Shown piece by piece: positions 27,024 through 35,965 of a stretch of 57,091 nt of DNA (its first letter is position 1; every line of letters starts with the position of its first letter). A program made the translations under genes and the position numbers. Under the pieces are notes generated by a model. It had not been told where the DNA came from, did not search any database, and was given only the letters and a program-made list of their open reading frames with translations. This stretch comes from Flavobacterium sp. (GTDB lineage Bacteria; Bacteroidota; Bacteroidia; Flavobacteriales; Flavobacteriaceae): positions 1 to 57,091 of the forward strand of contig JACMPO010000025.1 in NCBI GenBank assembly GCA_014377455.1. The letters are read 5' to 3'.

Positions 27024-27887
27024 ATGGAACAAGTAAAAATTATCGAATGTCCACGCGATGCCATGCAAGGCATTAAAACCTTCATTCCTACGCAAAGGAA
27101 AGTCGATTATATCCAATCGTTACTGCGTGTTGGCTTTGATACTATTGACTTCGGGAGTTTTGTTTCTCCAAAAGCAATCCCACAAATGATTGATACTGCA
27201 AGTGTGCTCGATCAACTCGATTTATCACAAACTAAAAGCAAATTATTAGCCATTATTGCAAATACCCAAGGAGCAAAATTAGCCTCTGTTCATAAAGAAA
27301 TTCGATATTTAGGTTTTCCATTTTCGATTTCCGAAAATTTTCAAATGCGAAACACTCACAAAACCATCGCCGAAAGTTTAATTACACTTCAAGAAATTTT
27401 AGACATTGCAAATAAATCCAATAAAGAAGTAGTAACTTATATTTCAATGGGATTTGGAAACCCATATGGCGATCCGTGGAATGTGGAAATTGTTGGCGAA
27501 TGGACTGAAAAATTGTCTAAAATGGGAGCAAAAATTTTATCTCTTTCTGATACTATTGGAAGTTCAACTCCAGATGTTATTGATTATTTATTTAAAAGCT
27601 TAATTCCAAAATATCCACAAGTTGAATTTGGAGCACATTTGCATACAACTCCTAACAAATGGCATGAAAAAATTGATGCTGCTTTTAAAGCAGGTTGTCG
27701 CCGTTTTGACGGCGCGATTCAAGGTTTTGGAGGTTGTCCAATGGCAAAAGATGATTTAACTGGAAACATGCCAACCGAGAAAATGCTATCTTATTTCACA
27801 CAACAAAATGCTTATACAAATACAAGCCCAATGAGTTTTGAAAGTGCTTATAATGTGGCTTCCCGACTTTTTGGAGAATTTCATTAG
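27024..27887 (+). CDS. Hydroxymethylglutaryl-CoA lyase
   Basis: A 287-residue DRE-TIM metallolyase that cleaves HMG-CoA to acetoacetate and acetyl-CoA, the last step of leucine catabolism. The start CPRDAMQGIKTFIPTQRKVD holds the catalytic Arg-Asp pair, the metal-binding segment is FGAHLHTTPNKWHEK, and the loop GFGGCPMAKDDLTGNMPTEK contains the family's catalytic cysteine. The Leu-type dehydrogenase and acyl-CoA dehydrogenase in the window could supply the same pathway. Confidence 0.92.
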   Translation: MEQVKIIECPRDAMQGIKTFIPTQRKVDYIQSLLRVGFDTIDFGSFVSPKAIPQMIDTASVLDQLDLSQTKSKLLAIIANTQGAKLASVHKEIRYLGFPFSISENFQMRNTHKTIAESLITLQEILDIANKSNKEVVTYISMGFGNPYGDPWNVEIVGEWTEKLSKMGAKILSLSDTIGSSTPDVIDYLFKSLIPKYPQVEFGAHLHTTPNKWHEKIDAAFKAGCRRFDGAIQGFGGCPMAKDDLTGNMPTEKMLSYFTQQNAYTNTSPMSFESAYNVASRLFGEFH

Positions 27888-27927
27888 TTCTGAACTCGTT
27901 TCAGAATCTTTTTAAATTTTATTTTTT

Positions 27928-28070
27928 GAAGCAATCTCCAGCTATCCATTTCAAGATTTTATCGACAATTCTTTTTTTGTAAGCACTAAAAAGAGCTTCC
28001 GCTGGTCGCTTTTTTAATGCACCAAAAAATAGAATTCTTAAATAAAATGCTTTCCATTACTATCTAGGCT
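27928..28070. repeat. Dispersed structured intergenic repeat, copy C
   Basis: Starts with GAAGCAATCTCCAGC, then the hairpin GCACTAAAAAG (27983-27993) with CTTTTTTAATGC (28009-28020) enclosing AGCTTCCGCTGGTCG, and ends with AAATGCTTTCCATTAC then TATCTAGGC. Compared with copy B, the third stem pair changes from T-A to A-T, keeping pairing. It lies between the HMG-CoA lyase gene and guaB. Confidence 0.8.
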
Positions 28071-28112
28071 AAAAACTAATGACTTGCAACTAATTACTAT
28101 TTACTTTTTCCC

Positions 28113-28120
28113 TATATTTG
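28113..28120 (+). promoter_or_regulatory. Probable -7 box of the guaB promoter
   Basis: TATATTTG, 31 bases before the guaB ATG. The nearest TTG (28084-28086) gives a 26-base spacer, slightly too long. Confidence 0.45.
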
Positions 28121-28151
28121 CATGCAATTTAACTACTACTACAAAATTGCA

Positions 28152-29624
28152 ATGAAAGCACACACCTCAAAAATTATCGGCGAAGGATTAACATATGATG
28201 ACGTTTTGCTTATCCCAAATTATTCCGAAGTTTTACCTCGAGAAGTAAATATCCAATCGAAATTTTCCAGAAATATTACTTTAAATGTTCCTATTGTATC
28301 TGCAGCAATGGATACAGTTACCGAAAGTTCGATGGCAATAGCCATGGCACAAGAAGGAGGAATTGGAGTTTTACACAAAAACATGAGCATCGAGCAACAA
28401 GCGGCCAAAGTTAGAAAAGTGAAAAGAGCAGAATCTGGAATGATAATCGATCCAGTAACTTTACCATTAAATTCGACTGTTGGAGATGCAAAAATGTTGA
28501 TGAAAGAACATGGCATCGGTGGAATTCCAGTTGTTGATGAAAATGGAATTCTAAAAGGTATTGTGACCAATAGAGATTTGCGATTTGAAAAAATAAACAC
28601 ACGTTCCATTTTAGAGGTAATGACCTGCACTAATATAGTTACTGCAGCAAAGGGAACTACGCTTCAAGAAGCGGAAGGTATTTTACAAAAAAACAAAATT
28701 GAAAAACTTCCTGTTGTTGATGCAAACTTCAAACTTATTGGACTTATTACGTTTCGAGACATAACAAAACTTACTCAAAAGCCAATTGCAAATAAAGATA
28801 ATTTTGGGCGTCTTCGAGTAGCCGCAGCAATAGGAGTTACAGCAGATGCCTTGGAACGAACAACCGCTCTGGTAAATGCCGGAGTTGACGCTGTTGTAAT
28901 CGATACTGCTCATGGTCACACTCAAGGTGTAGTTACTGTTTTGAAAAAAATTAAAGCCAGTTATCCAAATCTCGATGTTGTTGTTGGAAATATTGCAACA
29001 CCAGAAGCTGCTCTTTATTTAGTCGAGAATGGTGCTGATGCTGTAAAAGTTGGAATTGGTCCAGGATCTATTTGTACAACAAGAGTTATTGCTGGAGTTG
29101 GATTTCCTCAATTTTCAGCAGTGTTAGAGGTAGCAGATGCGCTTAAAAATTCAGGAGTTCCAGTAATTGCAGATGGCGGTATTAGATACACCGGTGATAT
29201 TCCAAAAGCAATTGCCGCAGGCGCATCTTGTGTTATGTTAGGTTCTCTTTTAGCTGGCACAAAAGAAAGTCCAGGCGAAACTATAATTTTTGAGGGACGA
29301 AAGTTCAAATCTTACAGAGGAATGGGTTCCATTGAAGCAATGGAAGATGGTTCTAAAGATCGCTATTTTCAAGATGTTGAAGATGACGTAAAAAAACTTG
29401 TTCCCGAAGGAATTGTAGGAAGAGTTCCATACAAAGGAGAGTTAAACGAAAGTATGCAACAATTTATAGGTGGACTTCGCGCAGGAATGGGTTATTGTGG
29501 CGCTAAAGATGTATTAACATTACAGGAAACCAGCAAATTTGTAAGAATTACAGCTAGTGGCATTGGCGAAAGCCATCCTCATAATGTCACTATTACAAAA
29601 GAAGCACCCAATTATTCCAGATAA
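28152..29624 (+). CDS. guaB: Inosine-5'-monophosphate dehydrogenase
   Basis: Converts IMP to XMP, the committed step of GMP synthesis. 490 residues. The catalytic cysteine is in [17 protein letters not shown] (near residue 306). Two CBS domains occupy about residues 95-215 ([19 protein letters not shown], then [17 protein letters not shown]). The flap motif [12 protein letters not shown] is intact. I start at ATG 28152, since an upstream ATG at 28122 adds ten residues that overlap the probable transcription start. Confidence 0.95.
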   Translation: MKAHTSKIIGEGLTYDDVLLIPNYSEVLPREVNIQSKFSRNITLNVPIVSAAMDTVTESSMAIAMAQEGGIGVLHKNMSIEQQAAKVRKVKRAESGMIIDPVTLPLNSTVGDAKMLMKEHGIGGIPVVDENGILKGIVTNRDLRFEKINTRSILEVMTCTNIVTAAKGTTLQEAEGILQKNKIEKLPVVDANFKLIGLITFRDITKLTQKPIANKDNFGRLRVAAAIGVTADALERTTALVNAGVDAVVIDTAHGHTQGVVTVLKKIKASYPNLDVVVGNIATPEAALYLVENGADAVKVGIGPGSICTTRVIAGVGFPQFSAVLEVADALKNSGVPVIADGGIRYTGDIPKAIAAGASCVMLGSLLAGTKESPGETIIFEGRKFKSYRGMGSIEAMEDGSKDRYFQDVEDDVKKLVPEGIVGRVPYKGELNESMQQFIGGLRAGMGYCGAKDVLTLQETSKFVRITASGIGESHPHNVTITKEAPNYSR

Positions 29625-29666
29625 TTTTTAGATAATTAATCAAAATTGATTTTGTTGATATTTAAG

Positions 29667-29690
29667 TTTCAATTATTATTGAAATTTCAA
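29667..29690. promoter_or_regulatory. Palindromic operator overlapping the GbsR-type gene promoter
   Basis: TTTCAAT-TATT-ATTGAAA (29667-29684) is a perfect 7-base inverted repeat. It overlaps a second perfect palindrome TTGAAATTTCAA (29679-29690), so three half-sites lie in 24 bases. The -33 TTG of the promoter is inside it, which suits autorepression. Confidence 0.6.
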
Positions 29691-29708
29691 AAACTTTATA
29701 TATTTTTG
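29679..29708 (+). promoter_or_regulatory. Promoter of the GbsR/MarR-type regulator gene
   Basis: TTG (29679-29681), 19-base spacer, TATTTTTG (29701-29708): a full match to the flavobacterial consensus. The ATG at 29713 is only a few bases downstream, so the transcript has a very short or no leader. Confidence 0.65.
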
Positions 29709-29712
29709 CAGT

Positions 29713-30216
29713 ATGGAATATAAAGAAGCGAAAATTAAATTTGTTCAAACTTGGGGAGCGTTAGGAAACCAATGGGGAATTAACAAAACAATGGCTCAAA
29801 TTCATGCTTTATTAATGGTTTCAAATCAAGCCATTTCAATGGAAGACATTATGGATGAATTGCAAATTTCTCGTGGAAATGCTTCCATGAATTTAAGAGC
29901 TTTAATGGATTGGGGAATTGTGTATAAAGAATACAAAGCTGGCGAACGCCGTGATTACTTCACAGCCGAACAAGATTTAGATGAACTAGCGGTAAAAATT
30001 GCGAAAGAAAGAAGTAAACGCGAAATAAAACCAGCATTGAAAATTTTAAAAGAAGTTTCTACAATCGAAGCCGATGGTACAACTGAGGAACGACATTTTA
30101 TAAATCAAACCTCAAAATTATACGACTTTGTTTTAAAAGCCGACAATATGTTAGAAAAGGCAACCGAATTTAAAGATAACTGGTTGGGACGACTTGTTAT
30201 TAAAATCATGAAATAA
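29713..30216 (+). CDS. GbsR/MarR-family transcriptional regulator
   Basis: A 167-residue regulator. The winged helix-turn-helix spans about residues 25-95 (AISMEDIMDELQISRGNASMNLRALMDWGIV, seen here as the ISMEDIMDELQISRGNASMN recognition unit), followed by the wing GERRDYFTAE and a C-terminal helical dimerisation region. The GNQWGINKTMAQIHALL start is typical of GbsR-like proteins, which in Bacillus control glycine betaine synthesis. Palindromes with the same TTTCAAT half-site lie before this gene and before the next, so it probably represses itself and its neighbour. Confidence 0.85.
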   Translation: MEYKEAKIKFVQTWGALGNQWGINKTMAQIHALLMVSNQAISMEDIMDELQISRGNASMNLRALMDWGIVYKEYKAGERRDYFTAEQDLDELAVKIAKERSKREIKPALKILKEVSTIEADGTTEERHFINQTSKLYDFVLKADNMLEKATEFKDNWLGRLVIKIMK

Positions 30217-30225
30217 ATCACAATT

Positions 30226-30249
30226 AATTTTCAATGTTTATTGAAAATT
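30226..30249. promoter_or_regulatory. Palindromic site between the regulator and DUF2071 genes
   Basis: AATTTTCAAT (30226-30235) and ATTGAAAATT (30240-30249) form a perfect 10-base inverted repeat with a 4-base spacer, the same half-site and spacing as the site before the regulator gene. No TAnnTTTG box follows, so it may act on read-through transcription or mark a promoter I cannot see. Confidence 0.5.
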
Positions 30250-30267
30250 TAAAATCAAAATATAAAA

Positions 30268-30975
30268 ATGAGTTTTCTTACCGCAGAATGGAATGATTTA
30301 GCATTGATTAACTATGAAATTAATCCAGATTTATTACAAAAATATATCCCAAATGGAACTGAATTAGACTTGTGGAATGGCAAATGTTACATTAGTTTAA
30401 TAGGTTTTATGTTTGAAAACGTAAAGGTTTTGGGAATCAAAATTCCATTTCATACTAATTTTGAAGAAGTAAATTTGCGCTTTTATGTTAAATGCTTAGA
30501 AAATGGAAAATGGAAACGAGGAACTGTTTTTATAAAAGAAATTGTACCAAAATTTGCAGTTACTTTAGTCGCAAACACAATGTATAATGAACATTATCAA
30601 ACACTACCAATGCGTCATTCGAGAATTGAAAATGAAATTTCAAAAATATTTCAATACGAATGGAAAAAGGATGATAAATGGAATTCAATATTAGTAAAAA
30701 CAGATAAACATCAAATCCCTATTGAACTAAATTCAGAAGCAGATTTTATCACTGAACATTATTTTGGTTACACAAAATTCAACGAAAATAAAACGGTTGA
30801 ATACGAAGTAACACATCCGAGATGGGAACAATTAAAAGTATTAGATTACAAATTAGATGTAGATTTCAAATCAATATATGGAAAAGATTTTGAAATTTTA
30901 CAAAACATTAAACCAACATCAATTTTATTGGCATTAGGTTCAAAAATAACAATTGAAGGAAAAAAAATAATTTAG
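30268..30975 (+). CDS. DUF2071 family protein (YqjF-like)
   Basis: A 235-residue cytoplasmic protein of the DUF2071 acetoacetate-decarboxylase-like family. Landmarks are the start MSFLTAEWNDLALINYEINP, WNGKCYISLIGFMFENVKVLG, and NLRFYVK. The Schiff-base lysine of acetoacetate decarboxylase cannot be assigned with confidence. It follows the GbsR-type regulator after 51 bases and precedes a broken membrane gene by two bases, forming a three-gene group. Function unknown. Confidence 0.8.
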   Translation: MSFLTAEWNDLALINYEINPDLLQKYIPNGTELDLWNGKCYISLIGFMFENVKVLGIKIPFHTNFEEVNLRFYVKCLENGKWKRGTVFIKEIVPKFAVTLVANTMYNEHYQTLPMRHSRIENEISKIFQYEWKKDDKWNSILVKTDKHQIPIELNSEADFITEHYFGYTKFNENKTVEYEVTHPRWEQLKVLDYKLDVDFKSIYGKDFEILQNIKPTSILLALGSKITIEGKKII

Positions 30976-30977
30976 AT

Positions 30978-31418
30978 ATGAATATTATTTTACCAAATTG
31001 GTTAATTATTTGTAGTGGAATTGCTCAAATTTTTACGGCATTAATTTATCATTAAATCCGTCATCAAGTTTTTGATTGGTATAATGATGTGAAAAAATTA
31101 AAACCTTTAAATCAAGAAATAGCTAAAACATATGGGCGATATATTCAAGGTTTGAACTTTTCTTTTGGATTAATTTCAATATTACTCACTACTGATTTGA
31201 AAAATAAATCCTCATTAGCTATTGCTATAACAGGTTTAATTTCAATGTATTGGATTGGAAAAGTTGCAACACAAATTGCATATTATCCTATGTATGACAT
31301 CCCAAAAAGAACATTATTTGTAATAGTCAGTTATTTTATGAATATATTATTTTTGCTATTTGCAACTGTTAATACTTTACTTTTTGTAAATAATCTGATT
31401 GGATATTATAAATTTTAA
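30978..31418 (+). pseudogene. Small membrane protein gene broken by an in-frame stop
   Basis: From ATG 30978 the frame reads 25 residues of hydrophobic sequence (NIILPNWLIICSGIAQIF), meets TAA at 31053-31055, and continues in the same frame for 121 more codons to 31418. The continuation starts IRHQVFDWYNDVKKLKPLNQ and contains two or three membrane helices. A single substitution (for example CAA to TAA) explains the break. A GTG at 31089 could start a 109-residue remnant. The ATG is two bases after the DUF2071 stop codon, so this was the third gene of that operon. I do not recognise the family. Confidence 0.65.
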
Positions 31419-31484
31419 GGGGCAGAAATTTTAAAAAATTACCGAACAAATTTAATAACAAAACGTAATCAATTTATAAAAAAC

Positions 31485-32300
31485 TTAGCAGAAAATTAAT
31501 AGTAAAAGCCACCAAAATATTGGAATACTTTCTACCCAAAACGACGAATAATATTTTGAGCTTTTTTCATTAGCAAAACACAGAAACAGAAAAGTCGTTG
31601 CTGCGATTCCTGCTTTTAACAATAAAATGGTAAGATCAAAATTTTTATCGAAAAACTCGATAGTCAAAAAAATAATTAATAAAAAACTACCCAGTTTTTT
31701 TGAATTACTTACTCCAATTTTCTGTGGTACGGTTTGCAAATTTGGATCATCAGTTTTTAAATCGATAATTTCAAAAATTAAAATCAAAACAAATAAAATT
31801 ATAAATCGTTGTATTGCTACAACCAGCATTGAATTTGAAAAATATATTTCCGTATTAATAATTGGTAATACTAGTGTAACTCCCACCCAACATAAAGACA
31901 CAATATAAATTTTAATTCCAGCCCAGTTTCTGGCATTTTGTTTGTTTGGAAAAAATGGCAACGTATAAAGTATCGTTATTATAAGAAAAATGAGTGCTGT
32001 AAATTGTATAAATGGTTGAAGTTGATAAAAAAAATATCCTGTAGCTATTAGTGAGCATAAACTTAAAAATACAATAGCTTTTAATTCCAATCTCATTTGA
32101 TATTTTTTCACCCGAACCAAAGCATCATATTTTACAAAATTATATCCCACAATTGTTCCAAAAAAAGCAAAATAAATGATTGAATTATCCAGTGGTAATT
32201 TAAACATAGACTGCGTCATCATAAGAAACGATATTGCTGCTAATGCCACATGAATGCTGGAATTTATGTAAAAATCTACTAAAAGTTTAAAAAACTTCAT
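31485..32300 (-). CDS. UbiA-like integral membrane protein
   Basis: A 271-residue protein with about eight membrane helices. The loop NFVKYDALVRVKK and the later FEIIDLKTDDPNLQTVPQKIGVSNSKK resemble the two Asp-rich loops of the UbiA prenyltransferase superfamily, where Asp residues bind the prenyl diphosphate, although the first loop lacks the full NDxxD motif. Start at ATG 32300; a TTG two codons upstream is less likely. It stands alone, convergent with the broken membrane gene. The substrate is unknown, and a non-enzymatic role is possible. Confidence 0.65.
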   Translation of the reverse strand: MKFFKLLVDFYINSSIHVALAAISFLMMTQSMFKLPLDNSIIYFAFFGTIVGYNFVKYDALVRVKKYQMRLELKAIVFLSLCSLIATGYFFYQLQPFIQFTALIFLIITILYTLPFFPNKQNARNWAGIKIYIVSLCWVGVTLVLPIINTEIYFSNSMLVVAIQRFIILFVLILIFEIIDLKTDDPNLQTVPQKIGVSNSKKLGSFLLIIFLTIEFFDKNFDLTILLLKAGIAATTFLFLCFANEKSSKYYSSFWVESIPIFWWLLLLIFC

Positions 32301-32397
32301 TAACAAAAATAATTATATTGTTAATAACCAACTATAAAAGTTAAAAAATCAATAAAAAATTAGAGCTTGTTTAACTAAAATTTACGAATGTAATAAG

Positions 32398-32405
32398 TAT
32401 TTTTG
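32398..32405 (+). promoter_or_regulatory. Probable -7 box of the gcvP promoter
   Basis: TATTTTTG, 37 bases before the gcvP ATG; no TTG at standard distance. The 136-base upstream gap shows no glycine-riboswitch-like structure that I can find. Confidence 0.4.
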
Positions 32406-32442
32406 CTATTCGAAAATTAGCTTCAACATAAATATTTTATAA

Positions 32443-35286
32443 ATGAAACAAGACGGATTTGCATTACGCCATTTAGGTCCACGTGAGAGCGACTTAAAAC
32501 AAATGTTCAAAACTATTGGAGTAGAAACTCTTGATCAATTAATCTACGAAACGATTCCGTCAGATATAAGATTAAAAACCGAATTGATTTTAGATAAACC
32601 CATGACTGAATTTGAATATCTAAATCATATTCAAGAACTTGGGAAAAAAAATAAAATTTATAAATCGTACATCGGATTAGGCTATCATTCTGCTATAGTT
32701 CCTGCTGTAATTCAAAGAAATATTTTTGAAAATCCAGGATGGTACACCGCTTACACGCCCTATCAAGCAGAAATTGCTCAAGGAAGACTGGAAGCAATAT
32801 TAAATTTCCAAACCACAGTTATAGAACTTACGGGAATGGAAATTGCAAATGCATCTTTACTAGACGAAAGTACAGCTGCAGCAGAAGCAATGGCGTTATT
32901 ATTTGATGTTCGTTCTCGAGATCAAAAGAAAAATAATATAAATAAATTTTTTGTTTCAGAAGAAATTTTGCCACAAACCATTTCAGTTTTACAAACACGT
33001 TCTGCTCCTATAGGTATTGAATTAGTAATTGGAAATCATGAAACTTTTGAATTTACAAACGATTTTTATGGCGCTATTTTACAATATCCAGGAAAATACG
33101 GACAAATTAATGATTATGCTGGATTTATTTCCAAAGCAAAATCTAATGAAATCAAAGTTGCTGTTGCAAGTGATATTTTATCATTAGTAAAACTAGTTCC
33201 ACCAGGAGAAATGGGTGCTGATGTAGTGGTTGGAACTACACAACGTTTTGGAATTCCAATGGGTTATGGTGGACCACATGCCGCTTTTTTTGCTACAAAA
33301 GAAGAATACAAACGATCAATGCCAGGTAGAATTATTGGTGTAACAATTGATACTAATGGAAATCGAGCTTTACGAATGGCTTTGCAAACTCGTGAGCAAC
33401 ACATCAAACGTGAAAAAGCAACCTCCAATATATGCACAGCTCAGGTTTTACTTGCTGTTATGGCTGGAATGTATGCAGTTTATCATGGTCCAAAAGGATT
33501 AGAATTTATTGCAAATAAAGTTCATTCTACTGCAGTTACCGTTGCAGATGCTTTAAATAAACTTGGAATTTATCAAACTAATACTGCTTTTTTTGATACA
33601 ATTTGTATTAAAGCAGATGCCAAGAAAGTAAAAGAAGTTGCTGAAAAACACGAAGTGAATTTTTATTATATTGATGAAAAAACAATTTCTATATCTTTAA
33701 ATGAGACAACATCAATAACAGATATTAATCAAATAATTGAAATTTTTGCAGTAGCAACTGGTAAAGAATCGTTTAAAATAAATGAATTATTAAATGATAA
33801 AAATTTTCCGTCAAATCTAGAACGAACTTCAAGTTTTTTACGACATGAAGTTTTCAACACACATCATTCTGAATCTAGTTTGATGCGTTATATAAAAAAA
33901 TTAGAACGAAAAGATTTAGCACTAAATCATTCTATGATTTCATTAGGATCATGCACAATGAAACTAAATGCAGCAGCAGAAATGTTACCATTATCCATGG
34001 GAATTTGGAATAATATTCATCCATTTGTTCCTGTAGATCAAGCTGAAGGTTATCAAATTATGTTGAGAAAACTAGAGCAACAATTAAATGTAATTACTGG
34101 ATTTGCAGGAACCACATTGCAACCAAATTCAGGAGCTCAAGGTGAATATGCTGGATTAATGACTATTCGAGCTTATCATTTATCTCGTGGCGATTTACAT
34201 AGAAATGTTTGCTTAATTCCATCATCTGCACATGGAACAAATCCAGCTTCTGCAGCGATGGCGGGAATGGAAATTATAGTAACTAAAACTATGGAAAATG
34301 GAAACATTGATATAGATGATTTACGAGAAAAAGCATTGTTACACAAAGATAATTTGGCTGCATTAATGGTTACTTATCCATCAACCCACGGAGTTTTTGA
34401 GAGTGCTATTAAGGAAATTACACAAATAATCCATGATAATGGTGGCCAAGTTTATATGGATGGTGCCAATATGAATGCGCAAGTTGGATTAACAAATCCT
34501 GCAACAATAGGTGCAGATGTTTGCCATTTAAATTTGCATAAAACTTTTGCAATCCCTCATGGTGGTGGTGGTCCAGGTGTAGGTCCAATATGTGTTGCGC
34601 CACAACTAGTTCCATTTTTGCCGTCAAATCCAATAATACCAACTGGTGGAAATGAAGCCATAACAGCAATTTCTGGTGCGCCATACGGTTCTGCACTAGT
34701 GTGCTTGATATCTTATGGATACATTTGTATGCTAGGTGCAGAAGGTGTTACTGATGCAACAAAATTTGCAATATTGAATGCCAACTATATAAAAGCAAGG
34801 TTAGAAAACTTTTATCCTATATTATATTCAGGAGAAATGGGTCGTGCGGCACACGAAATGATAATTGACTGCAGATCGTTCAAGCAAAATGGAATTGAAG
34901 TTGTTGATATTGCAAAACGATTAATGGACTATGGTTTTCATGCGCCTACAGTTTCGTTTCCTGTAAATGGTACAATGATGATTGAACCAACTGAAAGTGA
35001 GGATTTAGCACAGCTTGATCGGTTTTGCGATGCTATGATTTCTATAAAAAAAGAAATAGATACTTGTGTTGCTGATGATGTAAATAATGTGTTAAAAAAT
35101 GCCCCACACACACTAGCAATGCTTACTTCTGATGTTTGGAATATGCCTTATTCTCGTGAAACAGCAGCATTCCCATTAGATTATATTTCAGATAATAAAT
35201 TTTGGCCAACAGTAAGAAGAACTGATGATGCTTATGGAGATCGAAATTTAGTGTGCAGTTGTGCTCCTATTGAGGCTTATATGTAA
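32443..35286 (+). CDS. gcvP: Glycine dehydrogenase (decarboxylating), P protein
   Basis: The 947-residue single-chain P protein of the glycine cleavage system. Both homologous halves are present: the N-terminal half (FALRHLGPRESDLKQMF, YTPYQAEIAQGRLE) and the catalytic C-terminal half, with the PLP lysine in HLNLHKTFAIPHGGGGPG near residue 699. The protein ends with the usual DRNLVCSCAPIEAY. Other subunits (GcvT, GcvH) are not in the window, as is normal in this phylum. A hairpin follows. Confidence 0.96.
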   Translation: MKQDGFALRHLGPRESDLKQMFKTIGVETLDQLIYETIPSDIRLKTELILDKPMTEFEYLNHIQELGKKNKIYKSYIGLGYHSAIVPAVIQRNIFENPGWYTAYTPYQAEIAQGRLEAILNFQTTVIELTGMEIANASLLDESTAAAEAMALLFDVRSRDQKKNNINKFFVSEEILPQTISVLQTRSAPIGIELVIGNHETFEFTNDFYGAILQYPGKYGQINDYAGFISKAKSNEIKVAVASDILSLVKLVPPGEMGADVVVGTTQRFGIPMGYGGPHAAFFATKEEYKRSMPGRIIGVTIDTNGNRALRMALQTREQHIKREKATSNICTAQVLLAVMAGMYAVYHGPKGLEFIANKVHSTAVTVADALNKLGIYQTNTAFFDTICIKADAKKVKEVAEKHEVNFYYIDEKTISISLNETTSITDINQIIEIFAVATGKESFKINELLNDKNFPSNLERTSSFLRHEVFNTHHSESSLMRYIKKLERKDLALNHSMISLGSCTMKLNAAAEMLPLSMGIWNNIHPFVPVDQAEGYQIMLRKLEQQLNVITGFAGTTLQPNSGAQGEYAGLMTIRAYHLSRGDLHRNVCLIPSSAHGTNPASAAMAGMEIIVTKTMENGNIDIDDLREKALLHKDNLAALMVTYPSTHGVFESAIKEITQIIHDNGGQVYMDGANMNAQVGLTNPATIGADVCHLNLHKTFAIPHGGGGPGVGPICVAPQLVPFLPSNPIIPTGGNEAITAISGAPYGSALVCLISYGYICMLGAEGVTDATKFAILNANYIKARLENFYPILYSGEMGRAAHEMIIDCRSFKQNGIEVVDIAKRLMDYGFHAPTVSFPVNGTMMIEPTESEDLAQLDRFCDAMISIKKEIDTCVADDVNNVLKNAPHTLAMLTSDVWNMPYSRETAAFPLDYISDNKFWPTVRRTDDAYGDRNLVCSCAPIEAYM

Positions 35287-35317
35287 AAATGTAATTCTTA
35301 GTAATAATTAGTAAAAG

Positions 35318-35348
35318 GTTTCAAATTAATTTTTGAAACTTTTTTTTT
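35318..35348 (+). terminator. Terminator after gcvP
   Basis: GTTTCAAA (35318-35325) pairs with TTTGAAAC (35332-35339), followed by a run of nine T. Confidence 0.75.
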
Positions 35349-35376
35349 CTATTTAATTAAAAAATTAAAATCTACA

Positions 35377-35754
35377 ATGAACGACATAAAAACACAAGAT
35401 GATTTATATCTTTTAGTAAATGAATTTTATAAAAAATTACTAAAAGATGATGACATAAATTTTATTTTTACCGATGTAGTCAAAATAAAAATCGAAGAAC
35501 ATTTACCAGTTTTGGTCATTTTCTGGTCACAAGTAATTTTAGGGACTAGTGGATATATTAATAATTTAACTCAAATCCATTTAGATATTGATTTGAAGTA
35601 TCATCTATCTCCTGAAATATTTAAAATTTAGTTAAATCATTTTAATAAAACAGTTGATCAAAATTTTCGAGGAGACAATTCGGAAAAAATAAAAACACAA
35701 GCTTTAAGTTTAGCTACTATTATGCAAATAAAAATAGCACACAACAGCAAATAG
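35377..35754 (+). pseudogene. Group III truncated haemoglobin gene broken by an in-frame TAG
   Basis: The first 84 codons (MNDIKTQDDLYLLVNEFYKK, then FIFTDVV and EEHLPVLVIFWSQVILGT) match the start of group III truncated haemoglobins. TAG at 35629-35631 interrupts the frame directly after HLSPEIFKI, where the family has Trp (TGG) in the helix F/G region (FDRW). The same frame continues 41 codons with LNHFNKTVDQNFRGDN and IKTQALSLATIMQIKI, then stops at 35752-35754, giving the normal family length of about 126. A TGG to TAG change explains it. The fragment lacks the last helices and is unlikely to bind haem normally. Confidence 0.8.
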
Positions 35755-35793
35755 TAACAAAATTAATTTATAATTTAAATATAAAGCATAAAA

Positions 35794-35819
35794 AAACTCC
35801 AACATTTCTGTTGAAGTTT
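35794..35819 (-). terminator. Terminator of tRNA-Val
   Basis: AAACTCCAACA (35794-35804) pairs with TGTTGAAGTTT (35809-35819) with one mismatch; T run follows on the minus strand. Confidence 0.7.
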
Positions 35820-35823
35820 ATTG

Positions 35824-35898
35824 TGGGCGATGAGGGGTTCGAACCCCCGACCCCCTCGGTGTAAACGAGGTGCTCTGAACCAGCTGAGCTAATCGCCC
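35824..35898 (-). tRNA. tRNA-Val (anticodon UAC)
   Basis: Full cloverleaf read on the minus strand: acceptor GGGCGAT/ATCGCCC, D arm GCTC...GAGC, anticodon stem CCTCG/CGAGG around the loop TTTACAC (anticodon TAC), T arm with TTCGAAC, discriminator A. No CCA is encoded. It has its own promoter and terminator. Confidence 0.97.
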
Positions 35899-35920
35899 GA
35901 TTAGTGCTTAATGGCGAGTG

Positions 35921-35950
35921 CAAATATACAGCTATTTTTGATATTCGCAA
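35921..35950 (-). promoter_or_regulatory. Promoter of tRNA-Val
   Basis: On the minus strand TTG (35948-35950), 19-base spacer, TATATTTG (35921-35928): a full match, ending 22 bases before the tRNA 5' end. Confidence 0.75.
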
Positions 35951-35965
35951 GAAAAATAAAAAAAA

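Noticed and set aside
32307..32442. Glycine riboswitch upstream of gcvP
   Set aside because: The 136-base gap is AT-rich with no tandem aptamer-like GC stems. Only a -7 box is visible.
34418..34696. His- and Leu-rich open frame antisense to gcvP
   Set aside because: It is a shadow of the gcvP PLP region, whose codon pattern and motifs are unambiguous on the plus strand.
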